Source: Microvirga massiliensis
Lineage (GTDB): Bacteria; Pseudomonadota; Alphaproteobacteria; Rhizobiales; Beijerinckiaceae
DNA length: 64,000 nucleotides
Direction of reading: 5' to 3'
Assembly (NCBI RefSeq): GCF_001006805.1
Contig: NZ_LN811351.1
Coordinates: 64,883-128,882 of the forward strand
Made by a program: the position numbers and the translations under genes. Numbering within the stretch: the first letter of the stretch is position 1; each line of letters begins with the position of its first letter. Positions 27,428 to 35,855 of this stretch are shown here, in pieces. The notes under the pieces were generated by a model. That model searched no databases, was not told the origin of the DNA, and worked only from the letters and a program-made list of their open reading frames with translations.

Positions 27428-27547
27428 GGTCATCTCCTGACGGCAGTATCGCCGGGAAACAGGATTGCATCGTGATCGGGACGGCTTGAACGGCGCATGA
27501 ATGCACAGGGGCACCCAGACGCGATGGGGAAACGCCGAACCGGTTCC

Positions 27548-28567
27548 TCAAGTCCTGGCCGAGAATGTCCAGAAGCCGGCGAGGAGGCCGATGCCGAGGA
27601 CGAGGACGAAGGCTGCGGCCAGGAGCTCCACGGCTGCGAGAATGATCTCACCGGTCGCGCCGCGACCGCCGGCCATCCGGAGTGCAAGTCGCTTTCCAAA
27701 GACCGCGATCGCCGCAATCGATCCCGTCGTCAGGGCCGTGCCGATGGCCATCGTGAACGTCGCGGCGATACCGGCCGGCAGAAGGCCTTGGGACAGCGTG
27801 AAGACGAGGACGACGATCGCGCCGGTGCAAGGCCTGATCCCTGCTGCAGCAACCACGGCCGCCGTCTCGCGCCACCCACGCAGCCGCTCCACGAGCTCCG
27901 GCCCGGGAACGTGGATATGGTCACATTCCGCATCATGGGGGACGGGAATGGTTCGGCCGGAGAGAAGGCCCATGAGCTTGCCGGATTTGCGCCAGGTCAG
28001 GATTGCTCCGAGGAGAGCGACGGCCGCGAAGCCAGCAATCTCGACCATTCCGGCCATTCCCTGCATGGTCGCTGCCGTCGCGTGCAGGATGAGGGCTGCA
28101 ACGATGACGATGAGACAGGCGACAACCGCCTGAAGAAGGGCCGCAGCAAAACTGAGAGCCACCCCTCGCAGAAGTGCGCGCTCGCTCGCAACGACATAGG
28201 CGGCAATCACCGCTTTTCCGTGACCCGGGCCGGCGGCGTGAAAGACCCCGTACGCGAAACCGATCGCGAGGAGCAGCGGCAACGCGGCGCCGTCACTCTT
28301 GAGAGCCGAGATGGCCTCCTGCAGGGTCCGATAGAAGCTGGCCTGAAGCGAGAGGATCCAGGCCGCCAGTCCCCCGGCCGGAGCGGCTTCCCGTGTCCCG
28401 AGACCGAACGGCGCCCGGGTTGGCGGCGTCGCCGACCCGAAGGCCCAGGCCAAGAGGGCAGCCAATCCGGCGACCGCCACGATCGCGGCGCCCGCCAGCA
28501 CGAGACGCGACCAGAAGGCCGGTTGCGCCTTCGGGGCACTCAGGAGGGCCTCGACGTTCAGGGACAT
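27548..28567 (-). CDS. Nickel/cobalt transporter, NicO (RcnA-like) family
   Basis: Inner-membrane protein of 339 residues with six or more helices. The metal-binding signature of the family is GVFHAAGPGHGKAVIAAYVV; a second motif is AAAGIRPCTGAIVVLVF. A His/Asp stretch (HDAECDHIHVPG) lies in the central cytoplasmic loop. Members either export or import Ni2+/Co2+. It overlaps the upstream DUF1007 gene by ten bases, a pairing often seen with NicO proteins. The cobalt nitrile hydratase lies less than 1 kb away. Confidence 0.88.
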   Translation of the reverse strand: MSLNVEALLSAPKAQPAFWSRLVLAGAAIVAVAGLAALLAWAFGSATPPTRAPFGLGTREAAPAGGLAAWILSLQASFYRTLQEAISALKSDGAALPLLLAIGFAYGVFHAAGPGHGKAVIAAYVVASERALLRGVALSFAAALLQAVVACLIVIVAALILHATAATMQGMAGMVEIAGFAAVALLGAILTWRKSGKLMGLLSGRTIPVPHDAECDHIHVPGPELVERLRGWRETAAVVAAAGIRPCTGAIVVLVFTLSQGLLPAGIAATFTMAIGTALTTGSIAAIAVFGKRLALRMAGGRGATGEIILAAVELLAAAFVLVLGIGLLAGFWTFSART

Positions 28568-29211
28568 GCGATGAGTGCGCGATTGGCGAACTGCACGCCG
28601 AAGTCGGAGGCGGCGGTCAACGTCTCGAAGAAAGCCTCGGAGAGGTTGCGCTGCTGTCCGACGTCGATCGGTTTGGGACGGCTGATGGTCGTCGCGCAGC
28701 CCTTCGGGGCGCCTCCCGCGAGCACGACCGCGTCTTTCCCGTCTGCCATCGCAAACGCGACGAAAAAGGTGGGGTCATAGATTTCGAGCGACAGCACCTT
28801 GCCGGCCGCTACGGGGCTCTTCAGGGGCAGGAGGTATGCCAGCGTGACCTCGCCATTCTCGAAGGTCATCCGGGCGTCACGGGGAGCATCGAAGGGCTGC
28901 TTTGCGCCGTTGGCCTTGACGATCGTGAAGTAATCGAACTCGACCAGGGACTCCGTGTTCTCGTTGGCGAGCTGCTGGAGTTCCTCCGGGGAAAGCGCGC
29001 CATCCCTGTTGGTGTCGAGACCCTGTGTCACGAAGGCGGAATATGCCTTGTCGAAGGTCCAGGCATGCCGGATGGCCGAGACCTTCCCCTCCGGGCTGAA
29101 CACCATCTCGGCGCGAGCGGTGATCCAGACGTGGGGATGCGCAAGCGCCGTGGTCGTCGCCGAGGCCAGGAGGGCGGCGCAAAATCCGAGCGTCGCGAAT
29201 CTCAATGTCAT
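28558..29211 (-). CDS. DUF1007 periplasmic protein
   Basis: 217 residues with a signal peptide (LRFATLGFCAALLASATTTA, then HPHVWI). The mature start HPHVWITARAEMVFSPEG is the DUF1007 hallmark. An EF-hand-like loop DTNRDGALSPEEL lies at about 65-77. DUF1007 proteins accompany NicO transporters and are thought to bring metal to them; that role is not proven. ATG at 29211 is chosen for the signal peptide; the frame stays open further upstream without coding character. Confidence 0.85.
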   Translation of the reverse strand: MTLRFATLGFCAALLASATTTALAHPHVWITARAEMVFSPEGKVSAIRHAWTFDKAYSAFVTQGLDTNRDGALSPEELQQLANENTESLVEFDYFTIVKANGAKQPFDAPRDARMTFENGEVTLAYLLPLKSPVAAGKVLSLEIYDPTFFVAFAMADGKDAVVLAGGAPKGCATTISRPKPIDVGQQRNLSEAFFETLTAASDFGVQFANRALIACP

Positions 29212-29469
29212 CGAAGTCTCCAGCGCCTGAGACCGATGGCGGCCTCTTGCGGCAAGATCAAGTCTGCTCTGGTCGAGCTGAACGCCGCAGGCCGTAGCGC
29301 CTTCCGAAAGCCGGAGTTCGGAGGTTACCCTCGGCGCGTACCCGGACGGGAGATCCAGCATCCGAAATTGCTCCCCGGTACAAGCGGTATCATTCTTTCG
29401 ATTGCGTTGCCCTTCGACCGATAGCCCTCCACATCCATGGTGAAGTGTCGGCATTGACGGAGCCAAGCC

Positions 29470-29655
29470 ATGGCACCGGTCGATCGCGGCCCTCATCCCG
29501 GTTCTTCTGATTCGCATCAATCCAGCGCGCCCGCCAAACGTCGCCGCGAGCACCTGCGCCACATTCATCAGCTGACGCGAGAGCAGCAACTGGCCCTCAT
29601 CGAGGAGGCGCGTGCGGCACGCAAGAGGGCGGAAACGGACGACGAGTCGGCATAG
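29470..29655 (+). CDS. Small charged hypothetical protein
   Basis: 61 residues, hydrophilic. The second half is a charged helix (HIHQLTREQQLALIEEARAA), which may be a coiled coil. GGAG lies seven bases before the ATG. No family is recognised. It stands alone, divergent from the DUF1007 gene. Confidence 0.5.
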   Translation: MAPVDRGPHPGSSDSHQSSAPAKRRREHLRHIHQLTREQQLALIEEARAARKRAETDDESA

Positions 29656-29967
29656 CTTGGGCCTGAACCCGTGCATGACTGCATGGGTGCCATAACCGTG
29701 CAGCTCGGATGCGCCTGGTTCAGGGGCCGTCATGTGTGCGTTGCACCATGACGAGCCGGGCCCATAGGATTCATGCGCTCCATTCGCTGCAGCTTTCTTG
29801 AGGCTGCGCAGGTCCTCCAAATCTCCCGAAGGAGACACCGTCTCGAGGGCCGGCGTCTGGCTGCATGCAAACATTGCGGCTCGTTTCCCATTTCCCGCGA
29901 ACAAAAGCGAAGGCCCGGAAGTTGTCTTCGAGCCCCTTCGACCGGGCGTGATCTCAGGAGTAGGACG
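29656..29967. other. Intergenic region with a long hairpin
   Basis: 312 bases without a supported gene. A hairpin at 29728-29753 pairs CGTCATG with CATGACG and, after a one-base bulge, GTGC with GCAC around a GTT loop. It may end transcription of the 61-codon gene. No clear promoter was seen before the DUF4142 gene, whose ribosome site AGGAG is at 29956-29960. Confidence 0.4.
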
Positions 29968-30975
29968 ATGCTGAAAAAGCAGATGGCTGCTTGGCTCGTG
30001 GCGACCACGTTCATGGCCGCTCCGGCCTTTGCCCAGACGGGGACCGCTCCCGCCGGAAATCTGCCGGCCGGCGCAGCCGCGCCAGCAATGCCGATGCAGA
30101 ATGTGAGCGCTGCCGAGTTCGTCAACAAGGCCGCGAACAGCAACATGTTCGAGATCCAGTCGAGCCAGCTTGCACTCGACAAGACGCAGAACGATCGCAT
30201 CCGCAATTTCGCCCAGCGCATGGTGCAGGACCACACGCAGGCCGGCGACAGGATGAAGGCTGCGGCTCAGGGCCAGACGGTTCCGACGAGCCTCGACCAG
30301 GAGCACGCCCAGATGCTGCAACAATTGCAGCAGGCATCCGGTGCAAGCTTCGAGCGCTCCTATGTCCAGATGCAGTATGACGGACACCAGAAGGCGGTCG
30401 CGCTGTTCGAGAGCTATGGCCAGAGCGGCGACAACCCACAGTTGAAGCAGTTCGCTGAGCAAACTGTGCCGACGCTTCGCGAGCATCTGCAGATGATCAC
30501 TCAGATCCGCAGCGAGGTCGTGGGCGCTGCGCAGGCCGCTTCTGGCGGGACGGCTCAGCAGGGCCAGCAATTTCTGACTCAGGAGCAGCCGGGCATGTGG
30601 CGACTCTCAAAGCTGAAAGGCCTGAACGTCTATAACAACAACAACGAGAAGATCGGGGACATCCGTGAAGTCGTGGTCGATCGCGGCGGCAAGGTGGAGG
30701 CCGTCGTTATCGGTGTCGGCGGCTTCCTGGGGCTCGGCGAACGCGACGTCGCCGTGCCGTTCAACGCCCTTCAGTGGTCGATGAGCGCCTCGGATGATCG
30801 CGCGAGGACGAACCGGACTGGGGCGGCGGGCGATACGACCGCATCCACCACTCAGGACCGCTCGGCCGGCAGTAGCAGCCAGAACCAGAGCGCGCCTGAC
30901 CGTGCAATCCTAGCGAACGCAACCAAGGACGAGCTCAAGAACGCACCGGAGTTCCATTACGGCGGCTCACGGTAG
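29968..30975 (+). CDS. DUF4142 domain plus PRC-barrel protein, exported
   Basis: 335 residues. Signal peptide (MAAWLVATTFMAAPAFAQ), then a DUF4142 four-helix domain at about 45-185 (NVSAAEFVNKAANSNMFEIQ, FAQRMVQDHTQAGDRMKAAA). A PRC-barrel follows at about 205-275 (LKGLNVYNNNNEKIGDIREV, GFLGLGERDVAVPFNALQWS), and the tail is Ser/Thr/Asn rich. Each domain is common in stress-induced periplasmic proteins of soil alphaproteobacteria; both in one chain is less usual. AGGAG lies seven bases before the ATG. A stress or envelope role is inferred. Confidence 0.82.
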   Translation: MLKKQMAAWLVATTFMAAPAFAQTGTAPAGNLPAGAAAPAMPMQNVSAAEFVNKAANSNMFEIQSSQLALDKTQNDRIRNFAQRMVQDHTQAGDRMKAAAQGQTVPTSLDQEHAQMLQQLQQASGASFERSYVQMQYDGHQKAVALFESYGQSGDNPQLKQFAEQTVPTLREHLQMITQIRSEVVGAAQAASGGTAQQGQQFLTQEQPGMWRLSKLKGLNVYNNNNEKIGDIREVVVDRGGKVEAVVIGVGGFLGLGERDVAVPFNALQWSMSASDDRARTNRTGAAGDTTASTTQDRSAGSSSQNQSAPDRAILANATKDELKNAPEFHYGGSR

Positions 30976-31378
30976 AGTGCCGTTCCGCCGGTAGATACGA
31001 TCGGATTTGGCGCGCCGCAGGTTCTTCTCGGAGAGCTCATTGACGCATGCGCTCCTGCTTGGAGCGCATGCGGTCCGATTCGTGAAACCGCTGCACGCGA
31101 TGCGCCATGAGCCAAGCGGCGAGATCGAACCTATACATAGCACGGAGGGCATTCCGGCCGTGAAAGCGGCCGTCGCGGCGCTGTTGGCCCCAGCTCGCGG
31201 AGGCGGCGAAGGACAAAGCAGCCGTCATCCGCAGCCGTGATCTCGAACTGTTTTCTTTGCTCATTGGCCCGTCGTGATGTTGTGGTCCGCTGTCTCTCGA
31301 TGCTGCGGGTTCTCGTAGCAGCATGCGCTTAGACTCGAGAGGATCACCATCGTGGCCCACCACTAACCCGGAGGTAGA
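30976..31378. other. Intergenic region with hairpin, no supported gene
   Basis: 403 bases. A strong hairpin at 31044-31072 has 12-base arms CGCATGCGCTCC/GGAGCGCATGCG and a five-base loop; it is a likely terminator for the DUF4142 gene although no U run follows. A minus-strand open frame of 75 codons (31037-31264) runs through the hairpin and has no good ribosome site, so I do not call it. GGAGGT before 31379 serves the next gene. Confidence 0.5.
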
Positions 31379-32185
31379 ATGCAAAAGCCAATCGGTATTC
31401 GTTGGACGATCGGAGATGTGTCGCCTCTTGGCTTCGAGGCGCTCCGCCTGTCTCTCTGGGGTGCCTATCGCGTTTTCGGACCTGATGCGGCATTGGCGGT
31501 CTGCGTGAATTCCCTTTCGCTCGACGACGTCCGGCATCGCACCGGTCCGGTTCCGGATTCCGTCGAGTGGCGAAAGGCGGGCGACGTCCCGGATTTCTTG
31601 CGGCGTCACCTCGATGGCTCGATGGCTGGGGGAGTTGCCTGGAAACTTGCTCCTTTGCGTCTTTTTCCCGGCCGTTACGAGCTCTCGCTCGACAACGATT
31701 GCATCCTCTGGAGATTGCCCGATGCGATTGGCGCGTGGCTCGAAGAGGAGAATCCGCGCTGCCTGATTGCGGCAGACGTGACGCTGGCGCACGGTTCGTT
31801 TACGGAGCTGACGCGGCCGGAGCCGCGCAACACAGGGATTCGTGGCCTGCCGCCGCACTATGACCTGGGTGCCGCCCTGGCAACGGTTCTCGATCGTCAT
31901 CCGGCTCCGCTGCGCTCCGAGTTGGATGAGCAGGGCTTACAGGTCGTCGCGCTCGACCTCGACAAGCCAGCGCTTGTCGTCACCGTGGATGATGTCACCA
32001 TCTGCTCGCCGTTCTGGCCGCATCAGCCTCGTCTCGGCCGGACGGGTGCACATTTCGTGGGGCTGAATTCCCGCGAGTTGCCATGGATGTACTATGATCG
32101 TCCCGCAACGGAGTGCGTCGAGGAGAACTGGCGCCACCATCGGCCCGAACTGTACAGCAGGGTGGGGTTGCCGACACCGTCATGA
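31379..32185 (+). CDS. Hypothetical protein, glycosyltransferase-like
   Basis: 268 residues, no signal peptide or membrane helix. The order of elements (a strand and helix at PLGFEALRLSLWGAYRVFGP, a YELSLDNDCILWRLPDAI segment with a D-x-D-like acidic pair, and a later MYYDRPATECVEENWRHHRP) is reminiscent of GT-A glycosyltransferases. This is a weak resemblance, not a family match. Good ribosome site (GGAGGT). Its stop overlaps a 52-codon downstream frame by ATGA. Confidence 0.65.
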   Translation: MQKPIGIRWTIGDVSPLGFEALRLSLWGAYRVFGPDAALAVCVNSLSLDDVRHRTGPVPDSVEWRKAGDVPDFLRRHLDGSMAGGVAWKLAPLRLFPGRYELSLDNDCILWRLPDAIGAWLEEENPRCLIAADVTLAHGSFTELTRPEPRNTGIRGLPPHYDLGAALATVLDRHPAPLRSELDEQGLQVVALDLDKPALVVTVDDVTICSPFWPHQPRLGRTGAHFVGLNSRELPWMYYDRPATECVEENWRHHRPELYSRVGLPTPS

Positions 32186-32340
32186 GGAATAGGTTCGATC
32201 AGGAGGTACTCTGCCGGGAGATGATCTCGGTTGAAGGTGCGCGATATCAGGTGCATGGAACTCGGCGTGGACTGCGCTTCTCCGAGCGGCTCGGCTGGCG
32301 TAGCGTCGAGTTTCCAAGCAATTTGAACAGTAGCTCCTGA
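32182..32340 (+). CDS. Small hypothetical protein coupled to the upstream gene
   Basis: 52 residues, charged and slightly basic, containing SVEGARYQVHGTRRGLRFSE. Its ATG overlaps the preceding stop (ATGA), the coupling used by many real genes in this window. No family is recognised. It might instead be non-coding sequence at the end of a transcript. Confidence 0.4.
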   Translation: MRNRFDQEVLCREMISVEGARYQVHGTRRGLRFSERLGWRSVEFPSNLNSSS

Positions 32341-32401
32341 CCTAAGACCTATCGTGCCTTGCGCGGCGGCGTGATTGCGTCATTAGGTCCGTGTAACTCC
32401 C

Positions 32402-32600
32402 GGACTGCTTCGCTTTTGGTTCTCAGTGACGGTGTGGTTCAGGCATCACTCCGTTTCCGGCAGTGCTCCTCGCGTTTTCACGCTCTCTTCGTCATCGTGA
32501 GCGGAGCGAAGCGATCCAGGAGCACCTCTGTCGACGGGTAGATTGCTTCGCCTTCGGCTCGCAAGGACGGCAGTGCGGAGGGAGGGGCAGTGCATCACGC
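32402..32600. repeat. Dispersed inverted-arm repeat, copy A
   Basis: This convergent gap contains three arms of a GATTGCTTCGC...CGCAATGACGG-type repeat. Arm 1 is at 32402-32432, arm 2 (reverse) at 32490-32517, and arm 3 (forward) at 32541-32570. The spacer 32452-32489 and arm 2 align directly with copy B near 39450-39510. TCGACGGGTAGATTGCTTC (32531-32549) is the exact reverse complement of 39501-39519. The end (32560-32600) matches copy C near 49559. The rest of the 334-base gap between the 52-codon gene and the SDR gene holds nothing else. Confidence 0.75.
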
Positions 32601-32674
32601 TCCCAATAATGAAATCGATGTGGCAGGAGATTTGACCTAGTCCAACACTCGTAGCCAAGGCTGTCCACGCTCGT

Positions 32675-33535
32675 CTAAATGATGGGCTTGCCTCCTGTCA
32701 CGGCGACTGTCGCACCTGAGACATAGCTTGCATCGGGATCCGCAAGCATGACGTAAACGGGGGCAAGCTCCTTAGGCTGACCCGGGCGCTTCATCGGTAC
32801 TTGCGAGCCGAACTCCTTCACCTTTTCAGGCGGCATGGTGGACGGGATCAAGGGCGTCCAGATCGGGCCCGGAGCGACGCAGTTCACGCGAATGTCCTTC
32901 TCGGCCAGCAGCTGAGCGAGTCCGCCGGTAAAGTTCTGGATCGCTCCCTTGGTGGTCGCATAGGCGAGCAGCTGCGGGCTCGGTGTATCGGCATTGACCG
33001 ATGTGGTGTTGATAATGGCGCTGCCGGGCGGCATGTGCGGCACCGTTGCCTTCGTGAGATAGAACATCGCGTGGATGTTGGTTCGGAACGTGACGTCCCA
33101 CTCCTCGTCGCTGATCTCTTCGATCGATTGGAAGGTCGCCTGGTGGGCCGCATTGTTGACCAGGACGTCGATGCGGCCGAACTCCTTGACTGCGCGATCG
33201 ACAATGGCGCGGCAGTGCGCCGGGTCCTTCAAGTCGCCTGGAGCGAGGATCGCTTTGCGACCGGCGGATTCGACGAGGCGCTGGGTCTCGCGGGCATCCT
33301 CGTCCTCATTATAGTAGCTGATCAGGACATCAGCCCCTTCGCGCGCGAAAGCCAAGGCCACTGCTCGCCCGATGCCACTGTCCGCCCCGGTAATGATGGC
33401 TTTCTTGTCAGCCAGTCGCCCGGAGCCCTTGTAGCTGTCCTCGCCGTAATCGGGCTGGGGATTCATCGCCGCACTGCTGCCGGGCATAGGCTGATGCTGC
33501 TCCGGAAACGGCGGCTTCGGAAGGTCATTGGCCAT
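32675..33535 (-). CDS. SDR-family oxidoreductase (YghA-like)
   Basis: Short-chain dehydrogenase of 286 residues with an N-terminal extension (PKPPFPEQHQPMPG) typical of the YghA/general-stress subfamily. NAD(P) site KKAIITGADSGIGRAVALAF, NNAA in VLVNNAAHQ, catalytic Ser in INTTSVNA and the Tyr-x3-Lys pair in LAYATTKGAIQNF. ATG at 33535 gives the family N-terminus. In related bacteria such genes belong to osmotic or general stress regulons, which fits the catalase nearby. Substrate unknown. Confidence 0.9.
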   Translation of the reverse strand: MANDLPKPPFPEQHQPMPGSSAAMNPQPDYGEDSYKGSGRLADKKAIITGADSGIGRAVALAFAREGADVLISYYNEDEDARETQRLVESAGRKAILAPGDLKDPAHCRAIVDRAVKEFGRIDVLVNNAAHQATFQSIEEISDEEWDVTFRTNIHAMFYLTKATVPHMPPGSAIINTTSVNADTPSPQLLAYATTKGAIQNFTGGLAQLLAEKDIRVNCVAPGPIWTPLIPSTMPPEKVKEFGSQVPMKRPGQPKELAPVYVMLADPDASYVSGATVAVTGGKPII

Positions 33536-33809
33536 GGTTTCGTTCCTTCGACGAATCGGTCGGATCGGCACGCCAGAGAGCAACGGCGCGTGATGTTTCG
33601 TGTTGGCTCAGCCAATGCCCTCAGGGCTCGGGAGGTTCCCGGGCTTGCCGCAAGTCACGCCGGAAACGAGAATTATCGAGCAGCTCCGCCAGGGTGAAGC
33701 CGCTCACGGCATCCATGAACGGTCCCTTGCGGCTACGCGCGGCAGCCGTGGCCTTTCTGAAGGCAACGATCATATTGGATCGTATCGGCAACATCCGGAG
33801 GCAACTGCT

Positions 33810-34277
33810 ATGCCGACCGTCTTTCTCGACTGCGATGGCGTGCTGGCAGACTTCGATAAAGGCGCTATCGAAGTCCTGGGGATGCATCCGCGCGAGTACG
33901 AGCGCCGGTTCGGCCCCAAGCGGTTCTGGTCCGCACTGGCGTCGACCCCGGACTTCTTCGAGATGCTCGAGCTGATGCCGGACGCGATGGAACTCTATGA
34001 AGCACTGCGTACCCTCGATCCGGTGATCCTGACCGGATTGCCGCGCGGGACTTGGGCCGAGCCGCAGAAGCGGCGTTGGGCGGCACGGCACTTTCCGGGC
34101 GTGGAGGTGATCACGACCAGCTCAGCCCTGAAGCGCGAGCACTGTTCTCCCGGAGACGCTCTGGTCGATGATCGCGACAAGTATCGCCATTTCTGGGAAC
34201 AGGCCGGGGGTGTCTTCATTCATCACCGGAGGGCAGCCGCCTCGATCGCGCAGTTGCACAGGCAAGGCTTTCTGTAA
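33810..34277 (+). CDS. HAD-family 5'-nucleotidase-like protein
   Basis: 155 residues of the HAD fold, closest in layout to cytosolic 5'(3')-deoxyribonucleotidases. Motif I is VFLDCDGVLADFD (two Asp for nucleophile and acid-base). Motif II Thr is in PVILTGLPRG. The Lys is near SSALKREHC and motif III is DALVDDRDKY. GGAGG lies ahead of the ATG at 33810; the frame opens earlier without coding signs. Substrate is not determined; a dephosphorylating housekeeping or damage-repair role is possible. Confidence 0.82.
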   Translation: MPTVFLDCDGVLADFDKGAIEVLGMHPREYERRFGPKRFWSALASTPDFFEMLELMPDAMELYEALRTLDPVILTGLPRGTWAEPQKRRWAARHFPGVEVITTSSALKREHCSPGDALVDDRDKYRHFWEQAGGVFIHHRRAAASIAQLHRQGFL

Positions 34278-34475
34278 GGCTGCGACATTGGGCAATGGCC
34301 TCACGGGCGCCGGCTGTCCGATGTGGCTCGCTGAATAGGCGCCGGGTGAACTCAGATCGCCAATTCCTTGATGCTGCGAGGCTCCTCGAGCGGACGACCG
34401 TTCTCCTTTCGCTTGATGTAATCTCGTCTGCCTGTAAGGGTGAGAAAACGCATGGTAAAGAGCCGTGGATCCTTT

Positions 34476-34501
34476 CCTGCGCGGCTCTCCAGCCGCGCAG
34501 G
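34476..34501. terminator. Hairpin downstream of the manganese catalase gene
   Basis: Perfect 11-base arms CCTGCGCGGCT and AGCCGCGCAGG with a four-base loop, 30 bases beyond the catalase stop. No U run follows on either strand, so termination or 3' stabilisation is inferred from position. The rest of the gap (34278-34530) holds only a 33-codon frame at 34352-34453 on the minus strand without a ribosome site. Confidence 0.55.
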
Positions 34502-34530
34502 ACTCTCGCAGCTCGGGAATGCTCCGTGCT

Positions 34531-35409
34531 CTACTCCGCGGCTGCTGGGGGAACTTGCGTCTTCGGTGTGCCGTAGAGGCGCGGATCGACCGGGGCAGCC
34601 TCGGCTTGGTCGGTCGAATGCTTCGGCATTTCCACGTAAGTGAACTGGCCCTTGCCGTCCGGGCTCGCGCCCTTGGCCCAGCGGCCACCGGCGCTCTCGA
34701 CCCCCTCCGAGAAGTTCATGAACTGATAGGCGACTTCTGAGAACTCGCGTTCCTGCGGGAAGTTCGAGGGCACCGGCGTCATCTCGAGCCCGTCGGCTTC
34801 CAGTTCCTCGATTGCGGCGAGCCACTGGTTCTGGTGCATGGTGTCGCGCGCGATCAGGAAGGAGAGCATGTCACGGACACCCGGATCCGTGGTGAGATTG
34901 TAAAGCCGGCAGACCTGCAAACGTCCCTGGCTCTCGGCCGTGACGTTGAACCGGAAGTCCGCCAGGAGATTCCCGCTCGCAATCGTGTAACGGGCATTCC
35001 ACGGATAGCCGACGCTGTCCGTCGGCGTCGCGCCGAGGCCCGAGACGATCGCATGCTGCGGGTTCATGCCGGCGACGATCGCATCCTCGAGGCGTGCGCC
35101 TCCCATGACAGCGCCGATGGCTGAGTTCTTGGCCGCGTCCTCCTGCGCCTCGACCGGCGAGGTCTCGAGAAGCCTCGCGATCATGGTCGCGAGCATCTCG
35201 ACATGGGCGATCTCCTCGGTCCCGATGTCCAGGATCATGTCCTTGTATTTCTGGGGAGCACGGCAGTTCCAGCCCTGGAAGAGATAGGTCATCATGACGC
35301 TGATCTCGCCCCATTGGCCGCCGAGCACCTCCTGGAGCTGCTTGGCATAGACCGGATCAGGCTTCTCGGGCTTCGCGTGATATTGCAGATGACGATTGCG
35401 GAAGAACAT
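34531..35409 (-). CDS. Manganese catalase
   Basis: Non-haem di-manganese catalase of 292 residues that destroys hydrogen peroxide. The dimanganese ligands lie in the helical core: Glu in GGQWGEISVMMTYL, Glu and His in IGTEEIAHVEMLATM, and Glu/His in ARDTMHQNQWLAAIEELE. The family start MFFRNRHLQY fixes the ATG at 35409. A 24-bp palindrome lies just upstream. Together with the SDR and DUF4142 genes it suggests a local stress-response set. Confidence 0.93.
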   Translation of the reverse strand: MFFRNRHLQYHAKPEKPDPVYAKQLQEVLGGQWGEISVMMTYLFQGWNCRAPQKYKDMILDIGTEEIAHVEMLATMIARLLETSPVEAQEDAAKNSAIGAVMGGARLEDAIVAGMNPQHAIVSGLGATPTDSVGYPWNARYTIASGNLLADFRFNVTAESQGRLQVCRLYNLTTDPGVRDMLSFLIARDTMHQNQWLAAIEELEADGLEMTPVPSNFPQEREFSEVAYQFMNFSEGVESAGGRWAKGASPDGKGQFTYVEMPKHSTDQAEAAPVDPRLYGTPKTQVPPAAAE

Positions 35410-35855
35410 CTGGCCGCTCCTCTGGGTTCGGGATACACCCAGAATCCAATGCGCCGCCCTTGCAGTGCCGAGCGGGCTCGGCACTGACCTGAAGTGGGGG
35501 CTGCATTGAAACCGGGTCGCAATATAACAATCGGCTGTGATGCCGGTTCAGTAGGTGCGGTCGTTTCTTTGAGACCGCTTGGGAGCGGAGAAACGCATGA
35601 GATCAGCCTTAGCTATTGAGAGAGCCTGCCGGGTAACTCATGACGGCCAGCTCTTTGGGCTCTCCTTCGGGAACCATCCCGGTGTATCTCCCAGCCTCTG
35701 AGGCCGGTCGCTCCGGCCGCGTCTTGCTGCCTCATCGCAGAAGAGTGAGAGGCAGATACCGTTGACGCCTTGGGTTGATTATGTCAGCGTTGCTGACCAA
35801 AATCAGAACCGGGAACCCGGCGGTCCAGGAAGCTTGAGATGAGAGGAGCCGGGCG
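35410..35855. other. Intergenic region upstream of the catalase and oxidoreductase genes
   Basis: 446 bases between divergent genes. It contains the palindrome at 35463-35486 and an imperfect hairpin GCGGTCGTTTCTTTGAGACCGC near 35556-35580. A ribosome site GAGAGGAG stands ahead of 35856. No further gene or promoter could be supported. Confidence 0.4.
35463..35486. promoter_or_regulatory. 24-bp palindrome upstream of the manganese catalase
   Basis: Perfect 11-base arms CAGTGCCGAGC and GCTCGGCACTG flank a two-base GG centre, 54-77 bases before the catalase ATG. Its length and position suit either a repressor/activator operator or an mRNA leader hairpin. No known regulator motif is recognised. 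Confidence 0.5.

Noticed and set aside
29212-29469. A cobalamin riboswitch ahead of the DUF1007/NicO genes
   Set aside because: Looked for because cobalt transporters often have one. No B12 box or conserved core was found on the minus strand.
28558-30570. A 670-codon minus-strand frame
   Set aside because: Only its last 217 codons, from the ATG at 29211, encode a signal peptide and DUF1007. The upstream part runs antisense through the DUF4142 gene and is not protein-like.
31037-31264. A 75-codon minus-strand frame
   Set aside because: It overlaps a strong hairpin, has only a weak ribosome site and no family match.
34352-34453. A 33-codon minus-strand frame behind the catalase
   Set aside because: It reads plausibly but has no ribosome site and is too short to judge.
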